A stretch of 64,000 nt of DNA from a candidate division CSSED10-310 bacterium (lineage in GTDB: Bacteria; CSSED10-310; JAFGJC01), in the NCBI GenBank assembly GCA_016927905.1, contig JAFGLW010000009.1, forward strand, positions 1-64,000. The letters are read 5' to 3'. Positions within the stretch are counted from its first letter, which is position 1. The number at the start of each line of letters is the position of its first letter. Made by a program: the position numbers and the translations under genes. The notes beneath the pieces were generated by a model, which was not told the origin of the DNA, searched no databases, and worked only from the letters and a program-made list of their open reading frames with translations. Below are positions 53,360-62,410 of this stretch, piece after piece.

Positions 53360-54262
53360 TCATGGCTGATTCCGCGTCATTGTTTGACCCAGCCTGGTCC
53401 AGATATCGCGGACCTGCCGCGCGATTCCGCCCTGAGTATATTCCACGATGCTCTTCTTGGAAAGCTGCGCTTCCGTCACAATATTGTCATAGGCGATCGT
53501 GCCGGCAAAGACAATCCCCCGGTGGTCCGCTTCCTCCTTTATCAGTTCCGTCAGTTCTCGATTCAAATCCCATTTATTCACAACCGTGCAGGCGGTGATA
53601 TGAAAGAATGCCGCAAGATCGGCCGCACGCCTGAAATCATGGACTCCGGAAGGCGTGGGCTCGGTAACGATCACTACATGATCCGCTCCGGTGATGGAAG
53701 CGATAACCGGGCAACCGATTCCCGGAGATCCGTCGATCAGGATCACCTCCCGGTTTTTCGCCTTGGCGAGTTCTTTGGCTTTCATACGCAGCAGGGAGAC
53801 CAGTTTTCCGGAATTTTCCGCGCCGGGTGACATCAGGGCATGCAGCATGGGTCCGTGCCGGGTATCGGAGATAAACCATCGACCACCGATCCGCTCCTCG
53901 AAAGCGATGGCCTGGTAATCGCAAAACCAGTGACAGACACCGCACCCCTCGCAGGCCGCCGGATCGATCCGGAAAGTCCTTGAAACGCGTCCGTTGCCCG
54001 GCCCGTCAAAAAACACCGCATCATACCGGCAGACTTCCTCACATTTGCCGCAAGCCGTGCAATGCCCGGTCCGCACCCGGGCCAGTTTCCCGCCTTTGAA
54101 TTCCTCGGATTTCAACGTGACGGGATCCATGATCAGATGCAGATCCGATGCATCCACATCGCAATCCACGATCACGGGAGCTTCGGCCAGTGCGGCGAAA
54201 GACGCCACCAGACTGGTTTTGCCGGTGCCTCCCTTGCCGGAGATGATTACGATCTCCTTCAA
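53360..54262 (-). CDS. MinD-superfamily ATPase with inserted ferredoxin domain (second copy)
   Basis: The 300-residue protein has Walker A SGKGGTGKTS at the start. A two-cluster ferredoxin insert (CTACGKCEEVCRYDAV, CEGCGVCHWFCDYQAI) occupies about residues 65-115, and LIDGSPGIGCPVIASI follows. It is a paralogue of the next gene, with which it overlaps by 4 bases. The pair probably forms a heterodimer that loads or moves iron-sulfur clusters. Confidence 0.9.
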   Translation of the reverse strand: MKEIVIISGKGGTGKTSLVASFAALAEAPVIVDCDVDASDLHLIMDPVTLKSEEFKGGKLARVRTGHCTACGKCEEVCRYDAVFFDGPGNGRVSRTFRIDPAACEGCGVCHWFCDYQAIAFEERIGGRWFISDTRHGPMLHALMSPGAENSGKLVSLLRMKAKELAKAKNREVILIDGSPGIGCPVIASITGADHVVIVTEPTPSGVHDFRRAADLAAFFHITACTVVNKWDLNRELTELIKEEADHRGIVFAGTIAYDNIVTEAQLSKKSIVEYTQGGIARQVRDIWTRLGQTMTRNQP

Positions 54263-55128
54263 GTCCGGATCCTCTTCAGGACGGCCTGCATCAATTTCCG
54301 GAAACGTTCCTTCAGATGGGGAAATGAAACAACGGCCAATTCGCCCCGGGAATAGGCCTCCGCAATCTTCCGGTCGTCTTCCAGTTCCATCAGAACCGGA
54401 ATCTGCCGCTGTTCACAGAACTGATACACCGATCGGTCTCCCAGCCCTTTCCGATTGATCGCAACACCCAGTTTCAGCTTCAGAAGCCCCAGCATTTCCA
54501 CCATCATGCGCAGGTCAAACAGCCCGAACGGCGTCGATTCCGTAACCAGCAGGACGAAATCCGAACCTTTCACCGATTCCATGACCGGGCAGGAGGTCCC
54601 CGGAGGACAATCGATGATGCGGATGCCGGTTCCGGAGGCTTCCGCCTTCACTTCCCGGATAACCGGTGGCGATGTCGGATGGCCGATATTCAATTCCCCC
54701 TGGATCACCGACAATGCGCCGGAATGTCCTCTGCGGATCATGCCGATCGGGTTCCACTGCTCTGTGATGGCTTGAACCGGGCAGACCAGCATGCAGCCGC
54801 CGCAAGAATGACACAGATCATGGAAGGTCATCACGCGGGTTCCGAGATCCGCGATGGCGTTGAACCGGCAGATCCTGCCGCATTTACCGCAATGAATGCA
54901 TCGGTCCTGATCAACAATCGGGATGCCCACTTTCACTTCGCGGGCTGCCGACCATTCGGGATTCAGAAACAGGTGCCCGTTGGGTTCCTCCACATCGCAA
55001 TCCATATAAATGACCCTGTCCGAGTCGCCGGACAGGGTCCAGGCCAGATTGGTTGCGAAGGTTGTCTTGCCGGTTCCACCTTTCCCGCTTGCAACCGCGA
55101 TCAGGAGATTCTCCTGATTTTGGGTCAT
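54259..55128 (-). CDS. MinD-superfamily ATPase with inserted ferredoxin domain (first copy)
   Basis: The 289-residue protein has SGKGGTGKTT, the ferredoxin insert (CIHCGKCGRICRFNAI, CHSCGGCMLVCPVQAI) and IIDCPPGTSCPVMESV. ATG 55128 overlaps the stop of the zinc-ribbon gene upstream (ATGA) and its own stop overlaps the next start. Confidence 0.9.
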   Translation of the reverse strand: MTQNQENLLIAVASGKGGTGKTTFATNLAWTLSGDSDRVIYMDCDVEEPNGHLFLNPEWSAAREVKVGIPIVDQDRCIHCGKCGRICRFNAIADLGTRVMTFHDLCHSCGGCMLVCPVQAITEQWNPIGMIRRGHSGALSVIQGELNIGHPTSPPVIREVKAEASGTGIRIIDCPPGTSCPVMESVKGSDFVLLVTESTPFGLFDLRMMVEMLGLLKLKLGVAINRKGLGDRSVYQFCEQRQIPVLMELEDDRKIAEAYSRGELAVVSFPHLKERFRKLMQAVLKRIRT

Positions 55129-55343
55129 GCAGGGATTTTCCGGGTGAGCGGCGATCCGCATTCGGGACAACGCATCAGGTTGCACGGTTTGCCGTATTCA
55201 TGGGGGATCTCCTTCCGGCACAACGGGCAGATGCATGAACCTCCCGGCCCCTGCGCAAATCCACCGCCGCGTCCCCGACCTCTTTTTCCGGTTCCATCCC
55301 CTCGGCCGCTGCCGAGCGGGCCGGTTCCATCTCCCCGTGGCAT
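55125..55343 (-). CDS. Small Gly/Arg-rich zinc-ribbon protein
   Basis: The 72-residue protein opens MPRGDGTGPLGSGRGDGTG, like DUF5320 starts, then has CICPLC, a His and CPECG, forming a zinc ribbon. It is 3 bases from the DUF5320 gene. Small proteins of this kind accompany MinD/NifX clusters in anaerobes; their role is unknown. Confidence 0.75.
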   Translation of the reverse strand: MPRGDGTGPLGSGRGDGTGKRGRGRGGGFAQGPGGSCICPLCRKEIPHEYGKPCNLMRCPECGSPLTRKIPA

Positions 55344-55346
55344 GAC

Positions 55347-55703
55347 TTATTCCTTCCTTTCTTTTGAACTGTCCGATAGATCGGCCAGCCGCGCCTGAAT
55401 TTCCTCCAGGGCGTTTTTAAAATACTCCGCCTGCTGCTTGAGCAGTTCCATTTCCGCTTTGGGATCGGGAACCGCGTCAAAAGGGGGATGCGACAATGGT
55501 GCGTATGGTGCCGGAGCACCATAGAACTGCCGCCCCCGTACGCGACCGAAACCACTCCGGAATCCCCGGCCCCATCCGCCGCCGCGGAATCCTCTGAATA
55601 CGGGATTTGCAAACCCGGGAACCGGGTATCCGGCACAATAACCGGCCGCCCGTCCCGTTCTGGGACCCATTCCCAACGGTCCTGTACGATCTCCACCTGG
55701 CAT
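55347..55703 (-). CDS. DUF5320-family small protein
   Basis: The 118-residue protein begins MPGGDRTGPLGMGPRTGRAAGY, the DUF5320 signature. It continues Gly/Phe/Arg-rich and ends in a short coiled coil (ELLKQQAEYFKNALEEIQARL). Function is unknown; the family travels with NifX-like and MinD genes. Confidence 0.85.
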   Translation of the reverse strand: MPGGDRTGPLGMGPRTGRAAGYCAGYPVPGFANPVFRGFRGGGWGRGFRSGFGRVRGRQFYGAPAPYAPLSHPPFDAVPDPKAEMELLKQQAEYFKNALEEIQARLADLSDSSKERKE

Positions 55704-55721
55704 GATGATAGCTCCTTTCTT

Positions 55722-56081
55722 CTACCAGTGACTCTCCACATCCGGTCGGACGGCGCGGGACAATGATCCCGCCTTGAACGCCTGAACAGCGTCCCGAACC
55801 GAGCCGGTTGCCTCGACATAAACATCGATGTCCGCGGCCAAAAGCGTGGCAAACGCTTTGGGGCCGACATGTCCAGTGATTACCGCCTCGACTCCCAGAT
55901 CCAGAGCGGCCTGGCCGGCCTGCACTCCGGCCCCTTGAGTCGCATTCAGATTCTGGGAGTTTTCAATGGCCTGGTATTCACCGGTTTCAGTCTCCACAAC
56001 AATAAAATATCGGGCTCTTGCAAACCGAACATCCACCGGGCTGTCCAAATGTTTATCCTCCGACGTTACCAGTACTTTCAT
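55722..56081 (-). CDS. NifX/NafY-like iron-molybdenum-cofactor-type domain protein
   Basis: The 119-residue protein is a single domain: MKVLVTSEDKHLDSPVDVRFARARYFIVVE, then GVEAVITGHVGPKAFATL. AAAGGAG precedes ATG 56081. No nif genes are present, so the bound ligand is probably an iron-sulfur or related cofactor rather than FeMo-co. Confidence 0.9.
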   Translation of the reverse strand: MKVLVTSEDKHLDSPVDVRFARARYFIVVETETGEYQAIENSQNLNATQGAGVQAGQAALDLGVEAVITGHVGPKAFATLLAADIDVYVEATGSVRDAVQAFKAGSLSRAVRPDVESHW

Positions 56082-56461
56082 GATCGTCTCCTTTCCCGAT
56101 TCCTCCCCATTCGCCGCCGCCTGCAACCACGGCAACCGGGCATCGTATAAGTTTCCGGGATGCGATGCTCGCTGCACCAGGCACCCAGAACTTCCTCGAC
56201 GTTACCGGATATCCACCCGTACACTCGCACTCCCGCAGATTCCAACATGCCCATCATCACTCCCGATATGGCACCGCATATGATGACCTCAACACCGGCA
56301 CCCGTGATCGCCCGGATCATTCCCGCCGGACTGCCCGGAGGAATACTCACATAAGAACGCTCACGAACCCCGCCGTTTTCAATATCGGCGACCAGCAGGC
56401 GCGACGCCACGTCGAAAACGGGTGATATTCGATCCCGGTGTTCCGGTATTCCGATCCGCAT
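56078..56461 (-). CDS. NifX-like protein with Cys/Arg-rich tail
   Basis: The 127-residue protein starts MRIGIPEHRDRISPVFDVA and has GVEVIICGAISGVMMGML, the same domain type as its neighbour. Its tail (MPGCRGCRRRRMGRNRERRR) has a CxxC and many Arg. GGGAGGG precedes ATG 56461. It is the first gene of the cluster and overlaps the next by 4 bases. Confidence 0.85.
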   Translation of the reverse strand: MRIGIPEHRDRISPVFDVASRLLVADIENGGVRERSYVSIPPGSPAGMIRAITGAGVEVIICGAISGVMMGMLESAGVRVYGWISGNVEEVLGAWCSEHRIPETYTMPGCRGCRRRRMGRNRERRRS

Positions 56462-56650
56462 CCGAACCCTCCCGCAAATCAAATGAAGCAATCCATGTGC
56501 CAGATCACTTTTTCCGGGAGTATGACACGGGTTAATCTGTTGATTTATTAAGTTCCATGCCAACCGAATTCCCTTCCGGCCCGTTGGATAAAACCGTCAG
56601 GATATGATGCGAAATGCAACATATCGTCAATGAAAACGCTGCATAATGCA

Positions 56651-57988
56651 TCAGTTTATAGTTTTGGGATGTGCGCTTGGTTCGACGGCCCGCTGCATGC
56701 CGCGGGCGATTTCCGGGAGAATTCCCATGGTGACATAGATGGGGCGGACCTGGGTGCGGATGGATGACAGCCTTCCGGCGAACAGTGATGCGCCGAGGAT
56801 ACACGCCATGCCGCCGATGGAGATTGTCCAGGAAGCGCCGATTTGGCTGGCTGCATATCCCGCGGCCAGGCTCCCGATGGGTGCGATCCCCATAAAAGCC
56901 AGTGTATAGAAACTCATGATCCTGCCCCGTTTATCGTCATCGACGATGGTTTGCAGGATGGTGTTGCTGGAGGCCATCTGCACCATCTGGCCGAAGCCGG
57001 TGGTCAGCATCAGAATCAGTGAAAGCCACAGCAGGGATGAGAATGAGAATACAATCAGGCTGACGCCGAGCAGTGCGGCGGCGACCGGGATGATCCGCTC
57101 CAGACCCAGAACCGTGCTTCTGGATGCCAGGTACACGGCGCCGGCCAGAGCCCCGACGCCGACGCTGCCCATCAGAAATCCCAAAGTATGCGGTCCGCCC
57201 AGCAGGATATCCCGTGCGAAGACGGGCATCAGGACGATATAGGGCATGCCCATCAGGCTGACCAGGCCGATCAGCAGTAAAATGGTGCGGATCGGTTCGA
57301 AGCCCGAGGCATAGGTGAATCCTTCCTTCAGTCCGTCCCATATCTTGCCGTTGCGGGATGCCGACTGCCGGGGCGCGATCCGCATCATGGACAGCGCGGC
57401 GATGATCGGCAGATAACTGATGGCATTGATCAAAAAACACGTTCCCTCCCCTGCAGCGGCGATCAGGATTCCCGCGATCGAAGGTCCCAGCAGTCGAGCA
57501 CCGTTCACCATGGATGAATTCAGTGCGATGGCGTTGCCCAAATCGTTTTTGTTGCCGATCAGTTCTACCACGAACGATTGCCGGATCGGCATGTCGAATG
57601 CGTGGATGATTCCCAGGAAAAAACTCAGCGCGATGATGTGCCAGATCCGCACCAGATCGGCCAGAACCAGGCCGGTCAGGAGGGTCGCTTGGAGCATGGC
57701 AGATGTCTGCGTGAGAAGCAGGAGATGCCGCTTGTTCCAGCGGTCCGCCAGGACGCCGGCGATGGGTGCGAACAGGAAGGCGGGAATCTGACCGGCGAAC
57801 CCGACGAGACCCAGCAGGAATGCCGAGTCGGTCACCCGGTAGACCAGCCAGCCCAGGGCCACACGCTGCATCCAGGTGCCGATGAGGGAGATGCCATGAC
57901 CGGTGAAAAACAATCGGTAATTCCGGTGGGTCAAAGCCCGGAAAAGTGTTTTCAACCGCTGTGGTGATTGATGGATCTGAGTTGGCAT
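56651..57988 (-). CDS. MFS exporter (EntS/MFS_3-like)
   Basis: The 445-residue protein has twelve membrane helices. FFTGHGISLIGTWMQRVALGWLVYR opens it, and the MFS loop motif is GVLADRWNKRHLLLL. The group includes enterobactin exporters and drug pumps; the substrate here is unknown. I chose ATG 57988; the upstream frame has no signal for a start. Confidence 0.9.
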   Translation of the reverse strand: MPTQIHQSPQRLKTLFRALTHRNYRLFFTGHGISLIGTWMQRVALGWLVYRVTDSAFLLGLVGFAGQIPAFLFAPIAGVLADRWNKRHLLLLTQTSAMLQATLLTGLVLADLVRIWHIIALSFFLGIIHAFDMPIRQSFVVELIGNKNDLGNAIALNSSMVNGARLLGPSIAGILIAAAGEGTCFLINAISYLPIIAALSMMRIAPRQSASRNGKIWDGLKEGFTYASGFEPIRTILLLIGLVSLMGMPYIVLMPVFARDILLGGPHTLGFLMGSVGVGALAGAVYLASRSTVLGLERIIPVAAALLGVSLIVFSFSSLLWLSLILMLTTGFGQMVQMASSNTILQTIVDDDKRGRIMSFYTLAFMGIAPIGSLAAGYAASQIGASWTISIGGMACILGASLFAGRLSSIRTQVRPIYVTMGILPEIARGMQRAVEPSAHPKTIN

Positions 57989-58157
57989 GGAAGGCCGTCC
58001 CCTGCGCCTGACTGCCGGAATATCATGTCCCGGGTATAATTTCCAGAAGATCAATACAGGATTGTTACCCTGTTCCAGGCCGTATTCAACCGGTCGGACC
58101 CTGCATCCTCAAATGGTTCCATGGCGGATCCTGTTTCGATATTTGCCGAAAAAGTGT

Positions 58158-59639
58158 TCAGGCGTCTGGATCAGGTTGATCCGGGTCCTGTCGGTCCGGT
58201 GCCGGGTGATGATCCGTGCGCTGACGCACGATTCGTATTTCCGGGCGGTCGCTTTCCATGCCGGTGACCGGCGCCAGGTTCGTTTCGAACAGCAGCCGGG
58301 TGCCGCCCAGAGATATTTCGTCCCCGCGCTGCAACAACGCTTCGGTGATCCGTGTCCCGTTCAAAAATGTTCCGTGCCGGCTGCCGCGGTCCGCGATCCG
58401 ATAACCCCGTTCATCCCGGACGATGTCCGCATGGTGCTTGGAAACCTGTGGATTGTTGACGACCACCGTGTTGTGAGGGTCGCGACCGATGGTGGTCCGG
58501 TCGTCCGTCAGCTCGAAAATTTTACCTTTTAGCAGTTCATCTGCAGTGATCAGGCGTGCACGGTACTGCATCGGCAGGTCCTGGACCTGTTTCAGGTTGA
58601 CGTCCCGGATCGGAAACGGGATGGTGATATCGTGGCGTTTGAATGCATACCATATTTCTTTGCGGGTATCGCTCTCGATGACCGGATACGAACCGTAATT
58701 GTCGATCCAGATCCGAACTTCATAGAGCAGGGAACTGTCGAGATAATCCTTGAAATGGATTTCCGGGGACGGACTTTTCCGGACGCCTTCCACCCGGGAC
58801 ACCGCTTCCAGCAGCGCTTCACAGGCCAGAGCAGGGGGCGTGTCGTACGTGACGCCGACATAGACCTTGCGCATGTGAATGGATGTGGGAGTGTTATGGT
58901 TCACCAGGCGTTCCCGTGAAATCAGGCTGTTCGGAAGCTCGATATAATCGTTTTGCAGATTGCGTATCTTGGTGGTGCGCCAGGTTGTTTTGACCACCTC
59001 CCCCTCCATGTCCCCGAAATGCACCCAGTCCCCCAGATCAAACGGCTTGTCGATGCTGAGCACCAGGCCGGCCAACAGGTTGGTGAGGACATCCTGAACC
59101 GCCAGACCGATGACGATGGAAAGAACGCCCGATGTGAAAAAAACGGGAGTCAGGTTCAATTCCGGGAACAGAGAAACGAGCAGAATGAACAGGACGATCA
59201 GAGCCATTGCGAATACAGCCAGATTCCGCACCAGGGACGGGATCGACGCTCGCGTGCGGGTTGCGCTGGAAGGCAGCAGGAACCGGACAATCAGATAAAG
59301 CAGCAGGATACTGATCAGAAAAAAAGAAAACAGCTGGGCGAAACGGTAGGGAACGGCGGATGCACTGTAAAATCTTCCGAGAATTGTCCAGAACGCTCCG
59401 GAAACACTACAAAAAATCAGGATGATCCAGAAAAAGCCGTTGACCAGACGGGTTCGCCACAGTACCCGCCCGATCGCCCCGCCGATCAGAAGAACCGAAA
59501 CGGCGAAGATCACCATGACCGCCGGATCGGGCAACCCGCCGGTTATGGCGTTCACAAGAGGTTTATCTGAGGCATCCTGGGCCAGCACCGGGCAGCAGAG
59601 AATCAGAAAAAACAGAGCCGGCAGCAGCAGACATCTCAA
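58158..59639 (-). CDS. MscS-type mechanosensitive channel with C-terminal FHA domain
   Basis: The 493-residue protein has a signal peptide (LLLPALFFLILCCPVLAQ) and four or five membrane helices. The MscS pore and upper domain follow (GLAVQDVLTNLLAGLVLSIDKPFDLGD, NSLISRERLVNH). An FHA domain spans about residues 370-460 (TIGRDPHN, VSKHHADIV, GSRHGTFLNG). FHA domains bind phospho-Thr. It starts at TTG 59639, with GGAG 8 bases upstream inside the kinase gene, and the kinase stop overlaps it by 3 bases. So channel and kinase are co-translated. Confidence 0.9.
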   Translation of the reverse strand: MRCLLLPALFFLILCCPVLAQDASDKPLVNAITGGLPDPAVMVIFAVSVLLIGGAIGRVLWRTRLVNGFFWIILIFCSVSGAFWTILGRFYSASAVPYRFAQLFSFFLISILLLYLIVRFLLPSSATRTRASIPSLVRNLAVFAMALIVLFILLVSLFPELNLTPVFFTSGVLSIVIGLAVQDVLTNLLAGLVLSIDKPFDLGDWVHFGDMEGEVVKTTWRTTKIRNLQNDYIELPNSLISRERLVNHNTPTSIHMRKVYVGVTYDTPPALACEALLEAVSRVEGVRKSPSPEIHFKDYLDSSLLYEVRIWIDNYGSYPVIESDTRKEIWYAFKRHDITIPFPIRDVNLKQVQDLPMQYRARLITADELLKGKIFELTDDRTTIGRDPHNTVVVNNPQVSKHHADIVRDERGYRIADRGSRHGTFLNGTRITEALLQRGDEISLGGTRLLFETNLAPVTGMESDRPEIRIVRQRTDHHPAPDRQDPDQPDPDA

Positions 59640-61576
59640 TGGGGAATCTCCTGCATCCGTTTGGCGATTTCCGCCGCCCGGCTGTCCTTCGGGAATTTAT
59701 CCATGAATATCCTGCAGGCCCTTCCTTCCGCTGCAGAGTCTCCGGCTGCCATGTAATACCGGCACGCCTGGTACAGGCTGTCCGAATCCCTGTCCGGATC
59801 CTTTTGGTAAATCGTCATCATCATTTCAGCCGCACCGAAATAGTCTTCCAGTTCCGGTTCGACCGAAATCTGGGCGATCAGCCGGATTGTGGAAATGACA
59901 TGGCCGCCTGTCGGGTACTGATCCAAAGTCTCCCGCAATTCCGAAATCAACTTAAGCTGTTCGGCCTTGTCGAATTTCTTCTTGAAAACACCCTTTTTCT
60001 CCATGGATTTCCATTTTATCCAGGTGGATTCCACCGAGGCCTGGGGCGCTTCCGGACTGTCGGGATAAGCGTTCAGAATCTGCCGGAAAGCCTGCAGGCT
60101 CCGGGCGTAATGTTCCCCGCGGATCGGGTCCTCCGAGGTTTTGCCCATCCGGCTGTAGATTATTCCGGAGTTGAACAAGGCCCGGGGCGCCTGGGGGCTC
60201 CGGGGGAACAGACGAACCAGGAATTCATATTCCTTGATCGCAGTCTCCAGGTCTTTCGCCTTTTCATGAGTCTCGCCGATCAGAAGCTGAGCCCGGGCGG
60301 AAAGGGAATGGGTTTTATTTGCCTCGACAATCGATCTCAGCATCTCCAGTGCCTGCTCCGGATTTCCTTCCGAAAGCAGCGATTCAGCCGCGGCAATTTG
60401 CTTTTTGAGTTTTTGCTCCAGAATAACCGAAGGGTTAATGGTGGGAGTCGGCGGTGCCCGGGTCGGTACCGGAGTGGATATCTCCGGGGAGGATATTGAC
60501 GGCTCAGAGATCAGGCCGGGTTCCGATTCGGGTTTCGATGCAACGGGAACAACCGATTCTCCCGTGGCCGATTCCGCGTCCCGGGATGTGATTTTGAACA
60601 GATTCCGGTTTGCCAGAACGACAACCGCTATCAACGCCACGATACCGGTTGCGGCCACCCAGAACCAGCGATTTCCCCGGATGATGGGTGAAGTTCGGGT
60701 GCCGATCTGGCGCACAGAATGCTGCACCTTCACCGCCAGATCCTTGTATTTAGTCTGCCACCCGGTAATATCCGCCAGCGCGGCGCGCAGTTCGATCGCG
60801 GATTGATACCGTTCGTCCGGGTTTTCCTGCAGGCATTTCTTGACGATGGCATCGAAACCCATCGGGATATCGTGATTCAACTGGCTGGGAAGTTTGAAAT
60901 GCCCGAGAGGCAGTTTGCCGGTCAGCATCTGATACAGCATGACGCCGAAGGAAAATATATCGGTACGGTGGGTTACGGTGTGGGAATCCGTGCGCTGTTC
61001 CGGAGACATGTAATTGATGGTGCCCAGCGCTGCATTCTGAGTGGTCAGCGTGGACATTCCCGCAGCATGATCGGTGAGCTGGGCGATTCCGAAATCGGTG
61101 ATTTTCGCACGCCCGGTATGCCGGTCGATCATGATGTTCGACGGCTTCAGATCCCGATGGACGATCCCTTTCCCGTGCGCATATTCGAGCGCTTCACAGA
61201 TCTGCAGGGAATACTCAACGATCTTGCCGATGGTCAGCTCGCCCCGCGCCATGATCCGGTCCAGACTCTCACCATCGACATATTCCATGACGATATACAG
61301 CGTGTCGTCCTGCTTGCCTCGGTCGATGATCTGAACGATATTGGGGTGGTTCAACTGGGCCGCAATCTGAGCCTCCCGGTCAAAACGCCCGACCAGCTCC
61401 TTGGATTGCGCGAATTGCACCGGAAGCACCTTGACGGCGACTTTTCGGTTGAGTGACGATTGCACACCCAGATAAACCACCGCCATGCCGCCCTGTCCGA
61501 GCTGGTCCAGGAGTTCATAATGTCCCAGCCGTTTTCCGGGCTCTGAAACCCCGCCCATTTCCTGCCCGTTACTCAT
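59636..61576 (-). CDS. Ser/Thr protein kinase with membrane helix and TPR-like sensor region
   Basis: The 646-residue protein has a complete Hanks-type kinase domain: LGQGGMAVVYLG, VAVKVLP, HRDLKPSN (Asp142), DFGIAQL, GTINYMSPEQ. A helix (about residues 303-323) and a Pro-rich linker follow, then a TPR-like extracytoplasmic part (about 400-640). It is likely to phosphorylate the FHA-bearing channel encoded next. ATG 61576 is chosen; ATG 61558, behind GGCAGGAA, is possible. Confidence 0.92.
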   Translation of the reverse strand: MSNGQEMGGVSEPGKRLGHYELLDQLGQGGMAVVYLGVQSSLNRKVAVKVLPVQFAQSKELVGRFDREAQIAAQLNHPNIVQIIDRGKQDDTLYIVMEYVDGESLDRIMARGELTIGKIVEYSLQICEALEYAHGKGIVHRDLKPSNIMIDRHTGRAKITDFGIAQLTDHAAGMSTLTTQNAALGTINYMSPEQRTDSHTVTHRTDIFSFGVMLYQMLTGKLPLGHFKLPSQLNHDIPMGFDAIVKKCLQENPDERYQSAIELRAALADITGWQTKYKDLAVKVQHSVRQIGTRTSPIIRGNRWFWVAATGIVALIAVVVLANRNLFKITSRDAESATGESVVPVASKPESEPGLISEPSISSPEISTPVPTRAPPTPTINPSVILEQKLKKQIAAAESLLSEGNPEQALEMLRSIVEANKTHSLSARAQLLIGETHEKAKDLETAIKEYEFLVRLFPRSPQAPRALFNSGIIYSRMGKTSEDPIRGEHYARSLQAFRQILNAYPDSPEAPQASVESTWIKWKSMEKKGVFKKKFDKAEQLKLISELRETLDQYPTGGHVISTIRLIAQISVEPELEDYFGAAEMMMTIYQKDPDRDSDSLYQACRYYMAAGDSAAEGRACRIFMDKFPKDSRAAEIAKRMQEIPH

Positions 61577-61617
61577 AATGAAACCCCATGCTGACGAATA
61601 TAGTTGACTAAACAAAA

Positions 61618-61647
61618 ATTATCCTCAATTTGAACGATAGATGTCAA
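61618..61647 (-). promoter_or_regulatory. Sigma-70-type promoter of the kinase-channel operon
   Basis: On the minus strand TTGACA and GATAAT are separated by 18 bases, 42 bases before ATG 61576. A strong match. Confidence 0.75.
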
Positions 61648-61714
61648 GATAATTGGATTTTGGATGGCACCCTGGGTCCGAATTCCGGGGGGAATGCCGC
61701 CGGATGGAAACGAT

Positions 61715-62401
61715 TCAGTCAAAGCGATCGTGACTCCAGACCACATTCTCCCGGATGATGCGGCCGGGCACTCCGGCAACAAGGCATCCCGGCGGCACAT
61801 CCTTTGTGATCACCGATCCCGCCGCGACAACGGAACCGTCCCCGATCCGGACGCCTTTCATGATCATTGCGCCGGATCCGATCCACACCCTGTCGCCGAT
61901 TTCGACGGACCGAGTGATTTCGATCCCGGGGAAATAGTGAAAGTTGCTGTCCAAGATCTGAACATTCCAGGAAATCCCGCATTCGTTTCCGATCCGTATG
62001 TGTTTGAAGGCATAGATCCGGGTGCAGGTGTTGATGAATGTATTATTTCCGATCCGGATCGTTCCCGCACAATAGAGTTGAACGCCTTTTGCCAGGCGCA
62101 CTCCGTCGCCCAGTACGAGTGTCCCGCCCCGGGGGACGTGAATCTCCGTGGGTGGATTGCCGGCAGATCCCAGGCGGTTGCTCATCAGTCCCAGCAGATC
62201 GCCTCGGCCGTATTCGAAGGTTCCTCTGATGCGCAGAACGGTGTTGTACCGGACACCGGTCAACCGTCCGAATCGAGCCGACACCGCGAGGCTTTTCAGT
62301 ATACTGAGCGGGACCGTTACCGGATGCGTCTCCGTTTTCAGAAAATATCGTGCCAGATCACGGATCATACGCCATGCCCCCTTCAGACGGTTTGCAAACA
62401 T
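61715..62401 (-). CDS. Hexapeptide-repeat acyltransferase (WbbJ/LacA-like)
   Basis: The 228-residue protein has left-handed beta-helix repeats ([68 protein letters not shown]) and the terminal VAGVPGRII. It would acetylate or acylate a sugar of a surface glycan. It lies 9 bases after the sigma-54 activator gene on the same strand. Confidence 0.9.
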   Translation of the reverse strand: MFANRLKGAWRMIRDLARYFLKTETHPVTVPLSILKSLAVSARFGRLTGVRYNTVLRIRGTFEYGRGDLLGLMSNRLGSAGNPPTEIHVPRGGTLVLGDGVRLAKGVQLYCAGTIRIGNNTFINTCTRIYAFKHIRIGNECGISWNVQILDSNFHYFPGIEITRSVEIGDRVWIGSGAMIMKGVRIGDGSVVAAGSVITKDVPPGCLVAGVPGRIIRENVVWSHDRFD

Positions 62402-62410
62402 GATCGCATA

